Virus record (IMG/VR): IMGVR_UViG_3300042876_000338
Coordinates: 1 to 59,156 of that record
Source of the DNA: a virus
Reading direction: 5' to 3' (one strand)
DNA length: 59,156 nucleotides
Part shown: piece by piece, positions 46,534 to 54,646 of the stretch
Layout of the letters: each line of letters begins with the position of its first letter
Position numbering within the stretch: the stretch's first letter is position 1
Translations under genes and position numbers: made by a program
The notes under the pieces: model-generated
What the model was told of the DNA's origin: nothing
What the model saw: only the letters and a program-made list of their open reading frames with translations
The model's database searches: none

Positions 46534-48990
46534 TTGGCGGCTCCACTCTGGTATCGGTGTCCTGACTTGCCTGAGCGCGCGTACGACGTGCCCGGCGTGT
46601 ATCGCGGATTCGTTCCCGCGAACGCAGTAGGCGCTATCGCTCGGATCGTTCCCGACGCGCACTTCATTCCGGTTCCCCCGCTCACGGCGGTTCATGCGTC
46701 GTGGGAGCTAGCGCTCTCGCGGGTCTTCGAGTGGGTGCCCGACTTCTTGACGCCGTACCAGAAGATCGGCGTGCCCGCGGTCCTGTCGATGCCCGGCGGA
46801 TCGGGGCACCTGTGGTGGTCAGCGGGGTGCCTCACGGGCGACGCGGAACTCTGCGTGAACCGCGGCGGCAAGGCATTCCGCATTCGCCTCGACGAACTCG
46901 TCCGCAAGCTGGAAGGCGGGGGCTCGAACGGGCGCGCGTGGGATCTCACTACTCCGACGATGGCGCAGTCGATCGACGCCGACGGTTTCTTGCGTTTGAA
47001 CCGGATCGAGCAGGTTCATCGCAACGGGATCAAGCCCGTCTTCGAGGTTGTCACCGCCAGTGGGCAACGGATCAAGGCGACGGCGGAACATCGCTTTCTT
47101 CAGCCCAATGGAGCCTACGTCCGACTCGCCGATCTTGCGGCCGGATCGTCCGTGATGATCGAGTCGTGGCCGACGACGAGCACGCGGGCGCACCGTAAGC
47201 CGCGCTACCGCGAGATCCCAAACATGTGGCGGCATCCCTTCGTTGTCCAGAAGACGAGCCGTCGGAAGGATCGCGCGTCGTTCAAGCGGCAGGCGATCGT
47301 CTGGGAACACCGCGCCGTTGCCGAGGCGCGGGAGAACGGGATCTCACTCGCCGAGTTCGTCGGTCGGATCATCCTCGGGCAACTCGACGGGCTGAAGTTC
47401 CTCGACCCCGAGAAGTTCCACGTCCATCACGTCAACGGCGACTCGCTCGACAACCGTCCGTCGAACCTTGAAGTGATCGAGCGCCGTGAGCACCTTGCGG
47501 GGCACGGGCGAGAGAAGCACTGGCGCCACGTCTCCGGCCGCGTCGTGCCCGACGCGATCACGTCGATCACGCCTTGCGGCATCGAGGAGGTCTTCGACCT
47601 CTCCCTCGCCGATCCGATGAACAACTACGTCGCGAACGGGATCGCTGTCCACAACTCGGGTAAGACGCTCGGCGCGATCCTCTGGGTTCTTGCTTCACGC
47701 GGCCGTGCCGTCACCGTGACGAAGGGCGCCGTGAAGCTCCAATGGGCCGACGAGATCGGGCGCTTCCAAGGCGCGATCCGGCCGACGGTCCTCTCCGGGG
47801 AGAGCGCGCAGCCGATCGGCCCTGAGACGACGTGGATCGTGATCAACTACGAGATCCTTCCCGCGTGGATCGCCGAGATCGAGCGCTGGGCGAAGGGTTT
47901 TCAGATCGCGCCGTCTGTCGTCTTCGACGAGTCGCACAAGGCGAAGTCGTCGAAGCGGTGGGAAGCGACGGCGAAGTCGGACGGGGGCACGAAGATCACG
48001 ATGCGGACCAACGTCGCGTCGTCGTGTATGCGTCTGTCGAAGCTCGCGGGTCGCGTCCTCGACACGACCGCAACGCCCGTCCGCGACCGACCGCGTGACC
48101 TCTGGGCGCCGCTCGATCTCGCGCACCGCGGCGCATGGGGCAAGTACGGCGAGTTCGGGATCCGCTACTGCGCCGCGACGACGAACAAGTACGGGGGGCG
48201 TGACGACACAGGCAAGTCCAACGAGATCGAACTCGCGGAGCGGCTGTCCTACGTCGTTCACCGCGTGAAGCACTCCGAGGCCAACCGGAACCTGCCGCCG
48301 AAGCGACGCCGCGTCACGTACATCCCAGTCGATCAGCAGGTCAAGGCCGTGGACGTCGCGAAGATGCTGAAGGAGGCGCTCGGCCGTGGGACAACCGCGC
48401 TCCTCGAAGCGCGGCTCATGGAGGCCGCCGCTCGGAAGCGGAAGTGGATCGTAGACCGCACCGAGATCGCCTGCACCGAGAACGCGAAGGTGATCATCTT
48501 CACGGGCCGGAAGAAGGATGCCGAGGGACTCCGCGATCAGATCAAGACGCGCCTCGGCGACGGGATCCTTGTTCTCCACGGCGACGGGAGCGACTCGCCC
48601 GCGGATCGCGAGGTCACGCGGCAGACGTACATGGACGCTGATGGACCGTGCGTTCTCATCGGCACGACGGATGCGTGGGGCGAGGGGCTTAACCTACACA
48701 CGACTGATTTGCTTCTCGTCGGACTTCTTCCGTACACGCCGGGGCAGATCATTCAGCTTGAAGGCCGCGTCGCGCGCCTCGGGCAGACACGTCCGGTAGA
48801 GATCGAATACACCGTCGCCGAGGGCACGGTTGACGAGCACGTGGCGGGCATCCTGATCCGCAAGCTGCCCGTCGTCGAGAAGATGATCGAGAGTGACGAG
48901 GTGCGCGGGCTCGCGCGAGAGTTGGGCGGGTTGGACGATCCAAAGCTGGCCGAGGGACTTGCAGCGAAACTTCTGGGAGGCTTGACATGA
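46534..48990 (+). CDS. SNF2-like SF2 helicase interrupted by an intein, 818 aa precursor
   Basis: The TTG start at 46534 has GGGAGGG four bases upstream. After splicing, the P-loop reads WSAGSGKTLGA; motif II is VFDESHKAK, motif III-like DTTATPVRDRP, and motif VI QLEGRVARLGQTRPVE, all typical of SNF2/RapA-type helicases. The spliced protein would be about 542 aa. It should be an ATP-driven DNA translocase involved in replication, paired with the divergent DUF3987-like ATPase. Its stop overlaps the next start. Confidence 0.9.
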   Translation: MAAPLWYRCPDLPERAYDVPGVYRGFVPANAVGAIARIVPDAHFIPVPPLTAVHASWELALSRVFEWVPDFLTPYQKIGVPAVLSMPGGSGHLWWSAGCLTGDAELCVNRGGKAFRIRLDELVRKLEGGGSNGRAWDLTTPTMAQSIDADGFLRLNRIEQVHRNGIKPVFEVVTASGQRIKATAEHRFLQPNGAYVRLADLAAGSSVMIESWPTTSTRAHRKPRYREIPNMWRHPFVVQKTSRRKDRASFKRQAIVWEHRAVAEARENGISLAEFVGRIILGQLDGLKFLDPEKFHVHHVNGDSLDNRPSNLEVIERREHLAGHGREKHWRHVSGRVVPDAITSITPCGIEEVFDLSLADPMNNYVANGIAVHNSGKTLGAILWVLASRGRAVTVTKGAVKLQWADEIGRFQGAIRPTVLSGESAQPIGPETTWIVINYEILPAWIAEIERWAKGFQIAPSVVFDESHKAKSSKRWEATAKSDGGTKITMRTNVASSCMRLSKLAGRVLDTTATPVRDRPRDLWAPLDLAHRGAWGKYGEFGIRYCAATTNKYGGRDDTGKSNEIELAERLSYVVHRVKHSEANRNLPPKRRRVTYIPVDQQVKAVDVAKMLKEALGRGTTALLEARLMEAAARKRKWIVDRTEIACTENAKVIIFTGRKKDAEGLRDQIKTRLGDGILVLHGDGSDSPADREVTRQTYMDADGPCVLIGTTDAWGEGLNLHTTDLLLVGLLPYTPGQIIQLEGRVARLGQTRPVEIEYTVAEGTVDEHVAGILIRKLPVVEKMIESDEVRGLARELGGLDDPKLAEGLAAKLLGGLT
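46828..47655 (+). other. Intein with HNH endonuclease domain, 276 aa
   Basis: It begins with Cys (CLTGDAELCV, block A) directly after SAG and ends with VANGIAVHN before Ser-Gly-Lys-Thr. Removal restores a perfect P-loop AGSGKT. ATAEHRFLQ is block B. HHVNGDSLDNRPSNLEV and the following ERREHLAGHGR form an HNH homing-endonuclease domain. GIEEVFDLSL and the C-terminal HN with a +1 Ser complete the splicing sites. All key splice residues are present, so splicing is expected. Confidence 0.92.
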
Positions 48991-49373
48991 ATTCGACTTT
49001 TCTGATGGCGCTGTGGAACAACGTGCACATGATCGCGATCGTCGGGGCTGTCGTTGCCCTCGTCGGTGCGACGGGAGCGGCTCTCGCGTACTTCATGGCG
49101 CGCGACTTCTTCAAGAGCTACCAACATCAGTCCGACGCCGACAACATGAATCAGGCGTGGCGCGTCTTCTGGCGCTGCGTCGCTGCCGCTGCCGGCTTCG
49201 CCGTGACCATCGCGATGCCCACCTCCGATGACCTCTGGCGCGCTCGCATCGATCTTGTGAAGCTCGAACTCGCCTCGCCCGAGAGCCTCTCGGCGGGCAA
49301 GGAGCGGCTCGACGAGATCGTGGCGGGGCTGGAGTGCAAGTACCTCGGGCAGCGCTGCCCCAAGGAGAAGTGA
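48987..49373 (+). CDS. Membrane protein, 128 aa
   Basis: Two spans (about residues 15-37 and 61-75) separated by a charged loop with FFKSYQHQSDADNMNQAWR; the C-terminus is helical with two Cys (LECKYLGQRC). ATGA overlap with the helicase. Unknown. Confidence 0.76.
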   Translation: MNSTFLMALWNNVHMIAIVGAVVALVGATGAALAYFMARDFFKSYQHQSDADNMNQAWRVFWRCVAAAAGFAVTIAMPTSDDLWRARIDLVKLELASPESLSAGKERLDEIVAGLECKYLGQRCPKEK

Positions 49374-49374
49374 C

Positions 49375-49611
49375 ATGAAGGGCGTTCCGCTGACCGTTCC
49401 GATGCACCCGTTCGTGATCTTCCTTCGCGACCTCTGGTTCCACGCGAAGGGGCTGCTCTGCGTCATCCGGCGCCGCCACGTGGAGCTTGTCCCCGTCGGA
49501 GACCTCACGAAGCGCGGCTTCCGCGGCGTGCCGATGTACCAGTGCCCGCGCTGCGCCTCCTTTTGGATCAAGGAGTCGGGCGCGAAGACGATCGGCGGGA
49601 GGTGCGCATGA
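49375..49611 (+). CDS. Small protein with CPRC motif, 78 aa
   Basis: A hydrophobic/aromatic N-terminus (HPFVIFLRDLWFHAKGLLC) and YQCPRCASFWIKE near 55-67 with a final Cys. Half zinc ribbon. Overlaps the next start. Unknown. Confidence 0.68.
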   Translation: MKGVPLTVPMHPFVIFLRDLWFHAKGLLCVIRRRHVELVPVGDLTKRGFRGVPMYQCPRCASFWIKESGAKTIGGRCA

Positions 49612-49754
49612 CGAAGCAAGAGTGGATCGGAACGATCGGCGCCGCGTTGGTCGGCGGCGGAACTGGCGCCACAGCCGGATGGGCGGGCGCGGCCATCGGC
49701 GTCGCCATCGCCGTCGGTGCCGTGCTGCTGCTCATCGCGATTTCTCAGGATTGA
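49608..49754 (+). CDS. Small hydrophobic protein, 48 aa
   Basis: Gly/Ala-rich double span (residues 7-27 and 29-45) with a short polar N-terminus. Holin-like size; ATG at 49608 overlaps the upstream stop. A second membrane-pore candidate besides the late holin. Confidence 0.62.
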   Translation: MTKQEWIGTIGAALVGGGTGATAGWAGAAIGVAIAVGAVLLLIAISQD

Positions 49755-49757
49755 TCG

Positions 49758-49994
49758 ATGGCGCTCTCGACGATCGACCGCATCCTGATTCAGCGAACCC
49801 AAGAGGTGATGGAAGCGTTCACCCGCGCCGACTTCCGCGCGAGTGACGGTCGACGCGCGACGGACACGTGCCCGGCTCCCGGATGTATCGCCACGACCCG
49901 CGGCGGCCCGTGCAAGAAGCACTGGCGCATGTGGAACAAGAAGGCGGCCCGCGAGGCCCGAGTGTCAGGGGTGGATGGTAGAACCCGGAAGTGA
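49758..49994 (+). CDS. Small Cys/His protein, 78 aa
   Basis: CPAPGCIATTRGGPCKKHW near 38-56 gives C-x4-C-x8-C-x2-H, a possible zinc finger, with a basic C-terminus. No family recognised. Confidence 0.66.
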   Translation: MALSTIDRILIQRTQEVMEAFTRADFRASDGRRATDTCPAPGCIATTRGGPCKKHWRMWNKKAAREARVSGVDGRTRK

Positions 49995-50007
49995 AGGGAG
50001 GATAGAG

Positions 50008-50481
50008 ATGCCGATCAAGGTCGTTCCGGCCGACGCGTTACGATACGCCCCGGAGGTCCGCGGGTTGTGCGTGAAGCCGTACGAATTACACCCGCGCGGG
50101 TGTCCAAATTTTGGCAAGAAGGTCGGGTGTCCTCCCAAGGCGCCGCACCTCCCCGTGCTCTTCGACTTGGCGCAGCCGAGCTACGTCATCTACAACGTCT
50201 TCGACTTCGGCGCGCACGTCGCGAAGATGCGTGCGTTGCACCCGACGTGGTCGAAGCGGCAGGTTGAGTGCTGCCTGTACTGGCAAGGAACCGCGCGCTC
50301 GGCGCTGCGCGCGGAGATCAAGCGATTCACGGATGCAATCCCCGAGTACATCGTCACGTCCTGCCCCGAAGCGATGGGACTGGACGTCACGACGACGATG
50401 CGCGCGCTCGGCGTCGAGTTGGAGTGGCCGCCGCAGACGCGCGCGGTACAAGTCGCCTTCGCTGGGCGGGAGAGACCATGA
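50008..50481 (+). CDS. Cys-rich metal-binding protein, 157 aa
   Basis: ATG 50008 follows GGGAGG. C21, C32 and C41 lie in VKPYELHPRGCPNFGKKVGC-type sequence followed by PPKAPHLPVLFD, with a later CC pair (VECCLYW) and another Cys (TSCPEA). The pattern recalls DUF2284-like predicted Fe-S or metal proteins. It overlaps the Cas4-like nuclease gene, which itself has an Fe-S-like Cys set. Confidence 0.74.
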   Translation: MPIKVVPADALRYAPEVRGLCVKPYELHPRGCPNFGKKVGCPPKAPHLPVLFDLAQPSYVIYNVFDFGAHVAKMRALHPTWSKRQVECCLYWQGTARSALRAEIKRFTDAIPEYIVTSCPEAMGLDVTTTMRALGVELEWPPQTRAVQVAFAGRERP

Positions 50482-51290
50482 CGACCGAGACGCAGGGTGT
50501 GCTGATCGAAGGTGGCGCGAGCGACTTCGGGTGGAGCCGCATCGGAACGTTCCTCCGCTGCCCGACGCTCTACTACGCGCGCTACGTCCGTGGGATCAAG
50601 TCGATGACGCATCCGCTCGCGCGCGGCATCATCGGCCACGCCGGGCTCGCGCAGCACTTCGCAAAGATCGGGTGTGCGCAGAGCGGCCGGGATCCGGCGC
50701 AGTTCGCGGACCCGTACGTCGGCATGGGCGCCGCCGCGCAGACGATCCCCGAGGATCTCCGCATCGCGGCGCTCGACGCGGCGATCACGGCGTACGAGAC
50801 GCACAAGCGTGAATGGCTCGCCGAGACGATGCGCGTGCGCGCCGTCGAGTTCCTGTTGAAAACGGAATTCGAGGGCTACCCGTACACCGCGCGCGCCGAC
50901 CTCATCGCCGAGGATCGTCGCGGCCTGATCTGGGCGATCGATCACAAGATCGTCGCGAAGATCGAGGACAAGGCGTTCACGCGCTACTCCATGTCCGGGC
51001 AGTTTCACGGTCTGCACCATCTCATGCGTGCGAAGTACGGTGAGCAGTTCGGTGGCATCCTGCTCAACGTGATCGGCATCCGCGATCAGCGGGGCGTGCG
51101 GCGCGAGCTTCAACCCGCGCCCTACGCGATGACCCGGCTTCCCGGAGTGGTCGTCGCCGCGGAGCGGCAGATCGCGGCGCTCATGGAGATCGGCGATCCC
51201 GCGGCGTGGCCGATGGCGCTGCATGAGCAGGTCTGCACGTCGGCCTACGGTAACTGCGACATGTTCGAGCGCTGCCGGTGGGGTGAGTAA
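50478..51290 (+). CDS. Cas4/RecB-like PD-(D/E)XK nuclease, 270 aa
   Basis: WSRIGTFLRCPTLYYARYV near residue 18 is the start motif of RecB/Cas4-type nucleases. YTARADLIAED and LIWAIDHKIV near 138-160 supply the D...D-x-K active site, and QVCTSAYGNCDMFERCRW at the end with the N-terminal Cys can hold a 4Fe-4S cluster. It should be a single-strand DNA exonuclease feeding the recombinase downstream. Confidence 0.85.
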   Translation: MTTETQGVLIEGGASDFGWSRIGTFLRCPTLYYARYVRGIKSMTHPLARGIIGHAGLAQHFAKIGCAQSGRDPAQFADPYVGMGAAAQTIPEDLRIAALDAAITAYETHKREWLAETMRVRAVEFLLKTEFEGYPYTARADLIAEDRRGLIWAIDHKIVAKIEDKAFTRYSMSGQFHGLHHLMRAKYGEQFGGILLNVIGIRDQRGVRRELQPAPYAMTRLPGVVVAAERQIAALMEIGDPAAWPMALHEQVCTSAYGNCDMFERCRWGE

Positions 51291-52507
51291 TGGTTCGGAT
51301 CGAGAACGGCGACTCCGCGGAAGTCTTGAAGTCGATCGAATCGAATTCGATCGACGCGCTCGTCACCGACCCGCCAGCCGGGATCGAGTTCATGGGTAAG
51401 GAGTGGGATCGACCCGGCGGGATCGACGACCGCCAGCCAACGGACGACGGCTTCCCTTCCGGCACGGCGCAGTTCGGCCGCGCGAAGGTGCGCCACGGGA
51501 CGACGGCGGGCTACTCGAACGGCTCGCAGCGCGAAGCGTTCATCGACTCGCTCACGCCGATCTTTCGGGAGTGCTTCCGGGCGATGAAGCCCGGCGCGCA
51601 CGGGCTCGTCTGGGCGCTGCCTCGCACGTCGCATTGGACGACGACGGCGCTCGAAGATGCCGGCTTCGAGGTCCGCGACATCGTCATGCACCTCTTCGGC
51701 ACTGGCTTTCCGAAGTCGTTGAACGTCGAGAAAGCCGGAGCGGGGCCGGCGTGGCGTGGCTGGGGAACCGCCCTGAAGCCTGCCGCAGAGCATTGGATTC
51801 TCGTTCGCAAGTCGCTCGCCGGCACGGTCGCAGAGAACGTACAGGAGCACGGTACGGGCGCGCTCAACATCGACGCGAGCCGGATCGGGACGGAGGCTAG
51901 GTTCAACCCCCCGGCTGGTTACCAGCCGGGGGGAAATTCGTACATGATGGGCGTTCACGGCATGCCACAAGACGCCGAGGGACGCCCCGCTGTGGGCCGA
52001 TTCCCCTCGCACCTGATCCTCGACGAAGAGGCGGCGGCGATGCTCGACGCGCAGAGCGGCGAGTCGATTTCTCGGGGTGTGACTGGACGTGGCGCCGGAG
52101 GACAGCACGGGACGTTCCGGCCTCTCGCCGCGCAAGGTACGGTAGCAACGCCATCGGATGCGGGCGGGGCTTCGCGCTTCTTCTACGTCGCCAAGGCGTC
52201 CAAGGCCGACAAGGGCACGGACAACAAGCATCCGACCGTGAAGAACACGGCGCTCATGGACTACCTGATTCGACTAATCACGCCACCGGGCGGCGTTGTG
52301 CTCGATCCGTTCATGGGAAGCGGCTCGACGGGGGTCTCCGCGGTGCGGCTTGGACACTCATTCATCGGGATCGAACGCGAGACGAGCTACTTCGAGATAG
52401 CGGAGCGCCGGATCAGCGCTGTGGCGCCGATCGTCACGTCGATCTCTCCTCAGTCTCCGGCGATGCCAGATCCGTCGTCGCCTGAATACGCAACTTTCTT
52501 CGATTAG
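51290..52507 (+). CDS. DNA methyltransferase (amino-N4/N6, beta-type order), 405 aa
   Basis: Catalytic motif IV DPPAG near residues 27-31 comes first and the SAM motif DPFMGSGSTGVSAVRLGHSF near 338-357 last, the beta-group order of N4-cytosine/N6-adenine methyltransferases; the centre is the target-recognition region. The reading frame contains a perfect 12-bp inverted repeat at 51907-51933. No restriction enzyme is adjacent, so self-protection is likely. TAATG coupling with the nuclease gene. Confidence 0.9.
   Translation: MVRIENGDSAEVLKSIESNSIDALVTDPPAGIEFMGKEWDRPGGIDDRQPTDDGFPSGTAQFGRAKVRHGTTAGYSNGSQREAFIDSLTPIFRECFRAMKPGAHGLVWALPRTSHWTTTALEDAGFEVRDIVMHLFGTGFPKSLNVEKAGAGPAWRGWGTALKPAAEHWILVRKSLAGTVAENVQEHGTGALNIDASRIGTEARFNPPAGYQPGGNSYMMGVHGMPQDAEGRPAVGRFPSHLILDEEAAAMLDAQSGESISRGVTGRGAGGQHGTFRPLAAQGTVATPSDAGGASRFFYVAKASKADKGTDNKHPTVKNTALMDYLIRLITPPGGVVLDPFMGSGSTGVSAVRLGHSFIGIERETSYFEIAERRISAVAPIVTSISPQSPAMPDPSSPEYATFFD
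51907..51933. repeat. Perfect 12-bp hairpin inside the methyltransferase gene
   Basis: CCCCCCGGCTGG (51907-51918), loop TTA, CCAGCCGGGGGG (51922-51933), followed by AAATTCG. It is the strongest hairpin in any coding region I noticed. It codes for an ordinary-looking Pro/Gly turn, so it may be a recoding, RNA-stability or protein-binding site. Confidence 0.85.
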
Positions 52508-52511
52508 CAAC

Positions 52512-52540
52512 TTGACGATTAGCTACGGCTAGGATAGCAA
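52512..52540 (+). promoter_or_regulatory. Promoter TTGACG-N17-TAGCAA
   Basis: TTGACG 52512-52517 and TAGCAA 52535-52540 with a 17-base spacer, after the methyltransferase stop and 28 bases before the ATG at 52569 (GGGAGG 52556-52561). Confidence 0.7.
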
Positions 52541-52568
52541 GTCATTCACGGTCGCTGGGAGGCACCTC

Positions 52569-53516
52569 ATGGCAGAGACGTCAGGCGTCGCGTCACAACC
52601 CGCATTCATTTGCCAGTACGGCCGGGTCAAGGCGGGCAAGTCGGCCGACGACCTCTTCTCGTTCCCACGCGCGTTCTACATCGCGGCGCCGGGCGCGCTG
52701 AAGGCGGCGCTCGGGCTCGTCGGCTACGAGCCGAAAAAGCAGTTCTACGTCGAGATGATCCGCGAAGCGACCGCGTTGGTCGAAGCTGCGCCCAAGGGGC
52801 GCTTCGACGCGATCGTGATCGACGACTTCAGCCTCCTCGTCGAGCGCACCGTCGCCGCGCTCGAACGGCAGGGCGTCAAGGGCTACGATCTCTGGGGCAA
52901 CGTCTACAAGCAAGCGCTTCGACTTCGCGAAGTAGCGCGTGCCTGCGGGATGCACGTCGTTCTCAACGCGCATGAGATGGCGCCGGGCACCGACGAAACC
53001 GGGCGGTATTGGGCCGGGACGATGGCGCTCCCCGGGAAGAAGCTCCCCTACTCGATCCCCGCGGCCTGCGACCTCGTCGTGCGCGCCGTGCCCCTCGGTG
53101 ACGACGAAGAGGCACCGCCCTTCGGCTGGCCCGTGCGCTACCGCTGTGATCCGGCACGTACGGAGTGGATTACAGGCGACCGCCACAACGTCACGCCCGC
53201 GATCTCCCCGATGAACCTCGCCGAGATCCTTCGCCTCGCGGGCCGCGTCGGCGGGAACCCCAACTTCGCGCCGCGTCGCCTCGAAGGGCTGGAGTGGCAA
53301 GAGCCGCTCGTCGAGAAGGGCGCGATGGCAATCGTCGAGCACGGCGTCACCGACATCGACTTCGCGAAGGCGACGCTTCGTATGGTGCTGGATCGCGCGC
53401 TCGACAAGCACACGAAGGACGAGCGGCACGCGCTGTGGGCCGTCCGGGACACGTGGGATCGCGCGACGCTCACCGCGGGACTCTCGGCGCACCGCAGGAA
53501 GTTCTACCAGTTCTAG
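52569..53516 (+). CDS. Sak4-like RecA-fold ATPase, 315 aa
   Basis: Walker A GRVKAGKS (18-25, lacking one typical Gly), Walker B DAIVIDDFSLL near 80-90, and HVVLNAHEMAPGTDETG as the sensor-like segment, matching phage AAA_24/Sak4 single-strand-annealing ATPases. It stands directly before an SSB-like gene, the usual Sak4 partner. Own promoter upstream. Confidence 0.85.
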   Translation: MAETSGVASQPAFICQYGRVKAGKSADDLFSFPRAFYIAAPGALKAALGLVGYEPKKQFYVEMIREATALVEAAPKGRFDAIVIDDFSLLVERTVAALERQGVKGYDLWGNVYKQALRLREVARACGMHVVLNAHEMAPGTDETGRYWAGTMALPGKKLPYSIPAACDLVVRAVPLGDDEEAPPFGWPVRYRCDPARTEWITGDRHNVTPAISPMNLAEILRLAGRVGGNPNFAPRRLEGLEWQEPLVEKGAMAIVEHGVTDIDFAKATLRMVLDRALDKHTKDERHALWAVRDTWDRATLTAGLSAHRRKFYQF

Positions 53517-53585
53517 TTTCACCCGGGAGGTGGCGGGGATTGGCCTCGCTACTTTCTAAACCGCAGCAACAAAGGAGCAACGCAA

Positions 53586-54107
53586 ATGGCGATCAGCATC
53601 GCGATGGACCTCTCGGACGCGAAGGAGAGGAGCGGCTACACCGACATGGAGCCCGGCATCTACGCGGGGAAGACGACCGCGGTCGAGGCGCACAAGGACT
53701 CCTCGATCAAGTTCGTCGTCGACTGCGGCGAGGCGGGCGACGCCGAGATGTACCTCGGCCTCGACCTCACGAAGCAGGGCAACCGCAACTCGTGGTTCGC
53801 GATGCTCGCGTCCCACGGGAAGAACATGGAGAAGATCAAGGAGGCGAAGGGCGCCTTTTCCTTCACGGAGGGCATGGTGCTCGGCAAGCCGTGCTTCGTG
53901 ATGGTCTCGAAGGTCGAGGGGCAGGACGCGCAGGGCCGCCCGAAGCTCAACGACAAGTCCTTCATCTCGAAGGAGCGCTACGAGGCGCTGAAGGCCGCGG
54001 GTGGCAAGACGCCGACCAAGGCCGCCACCCCGGCGGCGAACGGCGCGGCTCCGGCCGCGGGCGCGTCGGCTCCCGCGGGCACCCCGCCCGCCAACCTCTT
54101 CGACTAG
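53586..54107 (+). CDS. ssb: SSB-like DNA-binding protein, 173 aa
   Basis: About 125 residues of beta-rich sequence (MEPGIYAGKTTAVEAH, KFVVDCGEAGDAEMYLGLDL, GKPCFVMVSKVEG) precede a Pro/Ala linker and a short acidic tip NLFD, the architecture of phage SSB proteins. Gene order after a Sak4-like ATPase supports this. The OB fold itself is not proven by sequence. Confidence 0.75.
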   Translation: MAISIAMDLSDAKERSGYTDMEPGIYAGKTTAVEAHKDSSIKFVVDCGEAGDAEMYLGLDLTKQGNRNSWFAMLASHGKNMEKIKEAKGAFSFTEGMVLGKPCFVMVSKVEGQDAQGRPKLNDKSFISKERYEALKAAGGKTPTKAATPAANGAAPAAGASAPAGTPPANLFD

Positions 54108-54137
54108 CCTAGCTAGCCGAAGAAGATCGGAGACAGC

Positions 54138-54398
54138 ATGAGCAGCAAGAAGAAGAGCGAGAAGACGGCGGCGGCGGCGGCGACGGACACGACGCGCGTC
54201 GGCGCCGAAGAGTTCGTCAAGGTGTGGCAGGGCTGCAAGACGCTCGACGAGGCGAAGACGAAGCTCGGCAAGTTCGCGTCGTCGCGCGCCACGCGGTTCC
54301 GCGCCAACAACGTCGACCTCCAGAAGTTCACGGCGGATCGCACGCTCGACTACGCGGCGCTCGCGAAGCTCGCGAAGGCCGAGAAGAAGGGCGAGTAG
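54138..54398 (+). CDS. Small basic helical protein, 86 aa
   Basis: Lys/Ser/Ala-rich N-terminus (SSKKKSEKTAAAAATD) then helices with EEFVKVWQGCKTLDEAKTKL and a Lys-rich end. Resembles small phage DNA-associated proteins; SD GGAG upstream. Confidence 0.7.
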   Translation: MSSKKKSEKTAAAAATDTTRVGAEEFVKVWQGCKTLDEAKTKLGKFASSRATRFRANNVDLQKFTADRTLDYAALAKLAKAEKKGE

Positions 54399-54401
54399 GA
54401 C

Positions 54402-54632
54402 GTGGGAATTCCGTGCGCGGTTTGCGGCGTTGGCGTACGACACGCGGCGTCGAGAGCCGTGCACGGAATTCCGCTTTGCTCGAAGTGCTGCCCAGCATGG
54501 TGGACGAGTGGGGAGAGACGACGAATTCAGCCGCTCCCCGGCTGCCATCCACCGTCGGCCAGCTTTTCGCGGAGAGCAGTCGAGGACTTCGTTCGTAGGA
54601 TCATCGCGGAACGGCGCAACGGGACAACTTAG
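54402..54632 (+). CDS. Zinc-finger protein with duplicated GIPC motif, 76 aa
   Basis: GTG start. MGIPCAVCG and HGIPLCSKCC are two related half-fingers forming one zinc site. The DNA behind them is an inverted repeat, GGAATTCCGTGC (54405-54416) and GCACGGAATTCC (54461-54472). The C-terminus is basic (FVRRIIAERRN). Confidence 0.64.
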   Translation: MGIPCAVCGVGVRHAASRAVHGIPLCSKCCPAWWTSGERRRIQPLPGCHPPSASFSRRAVEDFVRRIIAERRNGTT

Positions 54633-54646
54633 GGGAGAAAACTTCG

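Noticed and set aside
46395-46685. N-terminal extension of the DUF3987-like gene
   Set aside because: It would run through both divergent promoters; GTG 46394 has GGGAGG at six bases.
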